Shown in pieces: positions 58,401 through 64,000 of a stretch of DNA of 64,000 nt. The stretch is from Dugong dugon (lineage: Eukaryota > Chordata > Mammalia > Sirenia > Dugongidae). Numbering within the stretch: the first letter of the stretch is position 1; the number at the start of each line of letters is the position of its first letter. Where the stretch lies: positions 57,421,128 to 57,485,127 of the forward strand of contig CM057481.1 of the NCBI GenBank assembly GCA_030035585.1, in the 5' to 3' direction. The notes below the pieces were generated by a model, which saw only the letters and a list, made by a program, of their open reading frames with translations, searched no databases and was not told the origin of the DNA. A program made the position numbers and the translations under genes.

Positions 58401-59177
58401 CTATAGCCACCAAGGAGGGTCGGTAATCAGTGCAGGACAGGTTCCAGTAGGCCGTCCCTGTGCTGCTTGGTGGTGTGATGTTAGTGTATGGTGCAGGTAG
58501 GCAGGATGTAGCAGGGAGATTGTTATGTGTGGAGCTAAAATGGATGTGGGGGAGAGGAGAGAGGAACAGGAGCCGAAAACATATAAACAAACAAACAAAC
58601 AGCTAGGGGAGCCTGCTGTTGGAGTGAAGAAATGAGAGACTATGAAGTGGAGAAAAACAAGAAGGGGAAGAATAAGAGAAAAAAAAAAAATGAAAAGAAT
58701 GAGTAAATAAAAATCAGAAAGGAAGAAGAACAGTAAATCTCCCAGGGATCCCACCGGTGTAGCTGTGAGGTCTGGAGAAGTTCTCAGGTGTTGCAATAGA
58801 GCCCGGCTAGAAAGCTTTGAGGTATTCAGCATCAGGTATTCAGGGAACGGAAGGAGAAGGAAGGTATAGAGAGACAAGAAACTGAGTAATGAAGAAAGAC
58901 AAAAAGGGAAAAAGAGGGAAAAGAAAGCAACAACAACAATATAAAGAAGAAGAAAAGCCCCCAAAAAAGAGAGAAAAAAAAAAAAAAGCCACGAAGAAAG
59001 AAATGCTGTCAGGGATCCCTCTGTGCGTCTGGGCAAGCCAAGCAGGCAGGTTCCAAGCCGCGCAGCACTGCCCGGCCAGAACGGGCTCCCAGCTACGAAA
59101 AGGGAAAGAAAACAAACAAACAATTCAAATGAAACAAACAAAAGCCCCGGGATCCCACCAGCGTGGCAGATCCACAC
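58401..59177 (-). other. 258-codon open frame in the L1 5'UTR, copy D
   Basis: It lies on the L1 sense strand about 230 nt upstream of ORF1. The predicted product is F-, L- and S-rich with hydrophobic runs (FLLLYIVVVAFFSLFF). Related in-frame segments occur in copy A (6087-5881) and copy B (12715-12314), sharing LRATSPD or LRTSPD followed by VGSLG. The strand is pyrimidine-rich, which by itself suppresses stop codons, so coding is doubtful. Confidence 0.3.
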
Positions 59178-59189
59178 TCAAAATGGAGC

Positions 59190-59720
59190 TCCGCAGCTCC
59201 TCAAGAAGAATCAAAGATGGCAGATGGAGCCAGGTATTTGAGCCAAATGAGTAGGTGGTGAGAAAGAAGTGGAAAAAAAAGCAACAAGAAATGGCACTCA
59301 GAGAGCCAGCCAGTGCGGACAGGTAGAATCCAAGTGGCCGGTGCTTCCCGGACAAGAGACTGTGGCCGCGGGAAGGAGAGGAGGCTGAGTGGGGGTTAAG
59401 AATGTTGGGTGGTGGGGAAGCATATATCGCAAATTACCAGAGCTCTGGAGTTCCTCAGGAAGAAGCAAAGATGGTGCACGGAGACAGGTGTTTGAGCAAA
59501 GGGAGGGGGAGGTGGTGAGAAGTAAGGAGGAAATCAAAAGAAGCAGGAAAAAAGGCAACACCAGCTGCCAGCAAATGGCACTCAGAGAGCCAGCCAGTGC
59601 GGGTGGGTGGAATCCAAGCAGTCAGTGCTGCCCGGATAAGAGACTGTGGCCACGGGAAGGAGAGGAGGCTGAGTGGGGGTGAAGAAGGGTGGGGGGTGGG
59701 AAAGTATATATTGCAAATTA
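59190..59720 (-). repeat. Two 5'UTR monomers of L1 copy D
   Basis: CAAGAAGAATCAAAGATGGC at 59202 recurs as CAGGAAGAAGCAAAGATGGT at 59456, a period of about 254 bp. A further unit-like junction, GGGTGAAGAAGGGTGGGGGG, occurs near 59680. CCAAGATGGCGGATCC lies near 59799, close to the L1 5' end. Confidence 0.85.
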
Positions 59721-60027
59721 CCAGTTCTTCCCTCTCCCGCTGGAAGCTCCATGAAGCTGCTTTCTAATACCCGGTATTTGCTAGTCTCTGATAGGATTCC
59801 AAGATGGCGGATCCGTGCTGCATTAGCTGATAGGGGATCCCTGTATGAATCTCTCCTTGCTCTCCATTCTCTGTCAGTTTTCTCACTCCATTGGTGCTTG
59901 GCTGAGTTCTTTATCTCTTCATTTGATGTTTTAGGGTTTCAGGATTGCTGTTTTCTCTGTTTGGCTTAGTTTTTCAGATCTTTGCTGTGGAATGACATGG
60001 TGCTTCTGCCTAGAGCGCTATTTTGCT

Positions 60028-60490
60028 CCATTTTAACCATTTTTAAGTGTAAAATTCATTGACATTATATTCACAATGTTGTGCAGCCACCACCACTATT
60101 TGTTTTCAAACTTTTTCATCATCTCAAATACCCCTTAAGCATTAACTACCCATACTCCCTTTTCCCCATCACATGCTAACCACTAATCTACTTTCTATCT
60201 CTACGTGTTTGCCAATTCTAGGCATTTCATATAAGTGGGATCATTCAACATTTGACCTCTTGTGTCTGGCTAATTTCACTTAGCATTTTTTTTAAAGATT
60301 CATTTGTGTTGTAGCATGTATCAGGACTTGATTTCTCTTTATGGGTAAGTAATATTCCGTTGTATGGCTGTACCACATTTTGTTCATCCATTTATCTGAT
60401 AATTGACCTTTGGGTTGTTTTTACTTTTTGGTTATTGTGACTAATTCTGCAGTATACACAGGTGGGCATTTGTCTGAGTTCTCTTGATCC
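60028..60490 (-). mobile_element. Old L1 3'UTR, right part, split by copy D
   Basis: CCATTTTTAAGTGTAAAATT, CACAATGTTGTGCAGCCACC, CTAACCACTAATCTACTTTC, CATATAAGTGGGATCATTCA and ATTCCGTTGTATGGCTGTAC are the well-known L1M 3'-region series in reverse. Confidence 0.92.
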
Positions 60491-61983
60491 CTGGCAAGAC
60501 AATTTGAAAAGTGATTTCATAGAAATCTTTCATTTTACTTCACTGTCAGTCTTGTCAGGTAGTGCTGGTTGATATTCTCATTTAACATAAGGAAGCCAGG
60601 GAAAAGGTCACTTGCCAGTCAGTGGCTGGGCTGCCAGGTCTTCAGCCTCACCATGTTAAGCCCATGTCTCAGTGTCAACTTCTGAAACTGTCATCATGAC
60701 ATTGTCAAGCAGTACATCGTTTTGTTTGTTTTTTTAATTTTTGTGTGTGTGTCTCATCTTCTCTTTTAGCTTTTAGTCTGGACCAGTTGTTAAAAGTGTA
60801 GAAATGTCATACAGCATTTCACTGTAGGTTTCTGAAAGAAAAATCATTAAGATTAAACTTATTTGATATTTCTTAGTTTTTTTGAATCCCCCAATTTTAA
60901 AAGGGTATGTATACTATGATTATAGTGCTGCTCCTTTACTGCTTAGATATTAAGTGTCAGATTGCCTTTTGTCTGTGTATGCCTTTCTGACTTCTCCCTC
61001 ATAACAGTGAACTTCCAAGTGAATGGCAGTATTTCCTTCAAACATTTCCTGGAGGAAAGTGAATGTCACCCATCTTACACTGTGGTGTAAATTGACTTTT
61101 CAGGGATTATTTTGAAGTTTCATTGTCGTATCTAGTTTTCTGAAAACTTGCCTTAAATTTAACTTTTATGAGTTATTCATACAGATAAAGGCAGAATTTA
61201 GTTTTTCCCTGTGCCCCACTGTGGCTGAAGAAAGTCAAAATATTGCAAGAGAAGAAGAGTTGACTAACGCGAAAAGAGAGATTTGGCATGTGCTTTTCTC
61301 ATAACTAGCACATTTTATATGTTATATTAGGAGGGCAGTGGAATTTAATACTTGAGATTGTAATTTCTCCCATAAATAGGGATTTGAAATAGAAATGTGA
61401 AGAAAAGGGAACTCTCTACAACGTTGTCATTTTCTTTAAAAGAATTCTAAGATCTCATCTTCCATAGTGCTAATATTTTATTCATCAGCAAGAATGAAGT
61501 CTCTATCTAAACATGATAGTGGACATGGAGTCTGCCAGACACCAGTTATCATCCTGCACAGAGAACATTCAAAATGCCACAGAGATGATCTCGGGGGTCC
61601 CCACAGCAAAGGTTGCTCGTTTACTACTCTTCAAGTCATTTCTTCGGCGTGCCAGTGTGACAGGGGAGCCTGTGAGATTGAGTTAGCCGGGTTGCTCAGA
61701 ACTGCCTCTATAAAGAGGTGATGAGAAGTCTATTGCTATGAGGTAAATTCCATTAAACTCAAATGTATCCTCAACTGTTAAGCACTATTAGGTTGTTAGA
61801 AGGAGCATGAGTGGGTTGACTGAAATAAATTCTACCCCTTGCAAGGTTTCAACTGAATTTATAGCAATAAACTTGCAGGAATAATTTAAGGAGAGCTAAT
61901 AAATTGTGGCTTGAAGGGGATGGAGGAAGATAATGTGTTTGGGCAACATGCTTGAAGAAAAAATCTCTAGTGTTTTCCTTTCT
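60491..61983. other. Stretch without recognised gene
   Basis: An 84-codon open frame at 61467-61721 reads through unique-looking sequence and has no recognisable similarity. No repeat family named. Confidence 0.45.
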
Positions 61984-62058
61984 TGGAGCGGCTGGTGGGC
62001 TCAAACCACTGACCTTTTGGCTAGCAGCCAAGTGCTTAACCACTGCACCACCAGATCT
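61984..62058 (-). mobile_element. AfroSINE head fragment
   Basis: GAGCGGCTGGTGGGCTCAAA, CCTTTTGGCTAGCAGCCAAG and CTTAACCACTGCACCACCAG are the reverse of an AfroSINE head. The 3' body is missing, which points to later deletion. Confidence 0.88.
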
Positions 62059-62062
62059 TCTA

Positions 62063-62112
62063 TATGTATGTGTGTGTGTGTAAGTGTGTGTATCTATATG
62101 TATATATAGATG
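62063..62112. repeat. TG/TA-rich simple repeat
   Basis: ATGTATGTGTGTGTGTGTAA followed by GTGTGTGT and TATATGTATATATAG. Confidence 0.85.
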
Positions 62113-62572
62113 TGATATGAAACAATGACTTAATTTTTAAGAAATAACTTGCAGAGTTATTCATTTATGTCAGAAGTGAGTGAGCAGAAACTCGATTTTT
62201 ATGAACAGAAACCTGACATCGAACTAAACCACCTGGCAGAAACCTTGTAAAAAGTCCACAAATGAAAAACTGCATATGCCCCTCTTTCCATGAGCTTACC
62301 TGTTCTGCAAAGATAATCATATTGGCAGGGCTGGGAGGCAGTGCTTAAGCACATGGATGGATATTTAAAGCCTGCTTGTTGATGTAATGCCCTTAGTCTG
62401 GAGGCATATGTAATACTACATCGAGGCCTCGGTTACTTGGGTATAACATGAATTTTTTGCCCAATGTGATCTCAGGTACCTTCCAGATCTTTTTTTATTT
62501 TTTAAAATTTTTTCTAATTAAAATTATTTTTCAGGCTTGCCTCCATTCACTTTGTCAGTTAACAGTTTCATC
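62113..62572. other. Stretch without recognised gene
   Basis: Unique-looking, no repeat family or exon recognised. Confidence 0.45.
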
Positions 62573-62582
62573 TTCATGGAAT

Positions 62583-63848
62583 GGTTGTTGTTGTTAGGTG
62601 CCATCTAGTTAGCTGCACCTCATGGTGACCTGTGATTACAGAATGAAATGTTGCCCAGACCTGCTTCATCCTCACAGTTGTTACTAGTTTGAGCCCATTG
62701 ATGCAACAACTGTGTCACTCCATCTCATTGACTGTCTCCCTCTTTTTCACTGACCCTCTGCTTTACCAAGCGTGCTGTTCTTCTCCAGTGGTTGGTCCCT
62801 CCTGATGACATGTCCAAAGTACATGAGACAGAGTCTCACTATCCTTCTAAGGAGCGTTCTGGCTGTACTTCTTACAGGACGGATTTGTTCAGTCTTCTGG
62901 CAGTCCATGGTATATTCAGTATTCTTCACCAACATTGTAATTCAAAGGCATGAATTCTTCTTTGGTCTTCCTTATTCATTGTTCAGCTTTCACATGCGTA
63001 TGACGCAATTGAAAATACCATGGCTTGAGTCAGGTCCATCTTAGTCCTCAAAGTGACACTCTCAAGAGATCTTCTGCAGTAGATTTGCCCAATGCAATAT
63101 GTCGTTTGATTTCTTGACTGCTGCTTCCATGGGCATTGATTGTTGATCTAAGAAGAATGAAATTCTTGACAACTTCAGTTTCTTCAACTTTTATCATGAT
63201 GCTGTTTAATGGTCCCCAGTTGAGAGGATTTTTGTTTTCTTTATTTTCAGTGTAATTCATATTGAAGGCTGTGGTCTTTTACTTTTGTCAGTAAGTGCTT
63301 CAAGTTGCCTTCACTTTCAGCAAGCAGGGTTGTGTCGTCTGCATATCACAGGTTGTTAATGAGTCTTCCTCCAATCCTGATGCTGCGTTCTTCTTCATAT
63401 AAACCACCTTCTCAGATTACTTGTTCAGCATATAGATTAAGTAAGTAACGTGAAAGAATATAACCCTGCCACGCACCTTTTCTAATTTTAAACTGCACGA
63501 TATCCCCTTGTTCTGTTTGAATGACTGCCCTTGATCCATGTAATTTCTACATAGGCACAATTAAGTGTTCTGGAATTCCCATTTTCCACAGTGTTCTCCA
63601 TAACTTGTTATGACCCACACAGTCGAATACCTTCGGGTAGTCAATAAAACACAGATAAATGTCTTTCTGGTACTCTCTGCTTTTGGCCAAGATCCATCTG
63701 ACATTAATAATGATATTCCTTGTTTCACACTCTCTTCTGAATCCGGCTTGAATTTCTGGCAGTTTCCTGTTGATATGGCTGCAGCCTTTTTTGAATTATT
63801 TTCAGCAAAATTTTGCTAGCATGTGATATTAATGATATTGTTTGATAA
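62583..63848 (-). mobile_element. RTE/BovB-like LINE, 5'-truncated
   Basis: On the minus strand it encodes the reverse-transcriptase second half and ends in a short 3'UTR with GGTCACCATGAGGTGCAGC and AACAACAACAACC, not poly-A. TTCATGGAAT at 62573-62582 and 63849-63858 is a perfect 10-bp target duplication. The family is the same as the copies at 14362 and 25473. Confidence 0.95.
62747..63848 (-). pseudogene. RTE/BovB-like reverse transcriptase, C-terminal half
   Basis: RTE-clade LINEs encode one protein with endonuclease and reverse transcriptase. This copy keeps the part from before the catalytic YADD box to the C-terminus. YADD is encoded at 63334-63345 and is followed by TTLLAESEGNLK. Further on, 63260-63048 contains WGPLNSIMIKVEETEVVKNF and SSQEIKRHIALGKSTAEDLL. 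The C-terminal frame 62935-62747 contains RTLLRRIVRLCLMYFGHVIR and ends LGKAEGQ. Frame shifts and stops separate these parts, and the endonuclease is lost to 5' truncation. The motif order and the FGHVIRRDQ signature fit BovB-type RTE. Confidence 0.92.
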
Positions 63849-63858
63849 TTCATGGAAT

Positions 63859-64000
63859 TAAATGTAATTAATTATATCAGGCACTTATACTAATTAAATG
63901 TAACAATATTTTATTTAGGAAAAAATGGAGAATATTAAGATTAATACTGCAGTTACCTGTGTGTCCAGTATGAAGTTTGAAGTGTTACTGTTTTCTCATA
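63859..64000. other. Window end, unassigned
   Basis: AT-rich flank of the RTE insertion. Nothing recognisable. Confidence 0.4.

Overview
The window is non-coding mammalian nuclear DNA, almost certainly from an afrotherian and most likely a paenungulate such as an elephant. The main reason is the density of AfroSINE-type tRNA-derived SINEs, together with BovB/RTE-type LINE copies that share their 3' end with those SINEs, and a long lineage-specific L1. Older mammal-wide elements (MIR, L2, MLT1, hAT and Tigger-type DNA transposons, old L1) give a eutherian background. I found no host exon, no functional RNA gene and no CRISPR array. All family calls are by eye, because no repeat library or search was available.

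Layout: 1-2.1 kb holds two SINEs in AT-rich sequence. 2.1-13.8 kb is a block of two head-to-tail L1 copies (A and B, both on the minus strand). 13.8-32.9 kb is a mosaic of SINEs, MIRs, an MLT1 LTR, an RTE copy inserted in a MIR, and a MITE nested inside a Tigger-like element. 32.9-35.1 kb is a 5'-truncated L1 (C). 35.6-43.5 kb has a second MITE copy, an unclassified polyadenylated repeat, an LTR-like block, and an LTR inserted into an AfroSINE. 43.56-44.45 kb is an L1 3'UTR fragment (E), followed by a second LTR of the same family. 46.5-51.4 kb has more SINEs. 51.7-60.0 kb is a near full-length L1 of about 8.3 kb (D), inserted in an older L1 3' end. 62.6-63.85 kb is a 5'-truncated RTE with its YADD reverse-transcriptase motif.

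The elements form an ecosystem. Autonomous L1 (endonuclease and reverse transcriptase in ORF2, RNA-binding ORF1) and RTE supplied the enzymes. The tRNA-derived SINEs carry RTE-like tails, which points to RTE as their driver. All L1 proteins here are broken by frameshifts or truncation.

The most interesting observations are: (1) a tRNA-Gly-headed SINE whose body looks like an internally deleted RTE; (2) the A/B tandem L1, possibly one insertion later duplicated; (3) a spacer of about 375-390 nt between L1 ORF1 and ORF2, shared by three copies; (4) two-monomer L1 5'UTRs; (5) nested DNA transposons with intact TA target duplications; and (6) every recognisable L1 lying on the minus strand, as would fit an intron of a plus-strand gene. 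None of these amounts to a proven new biological system.
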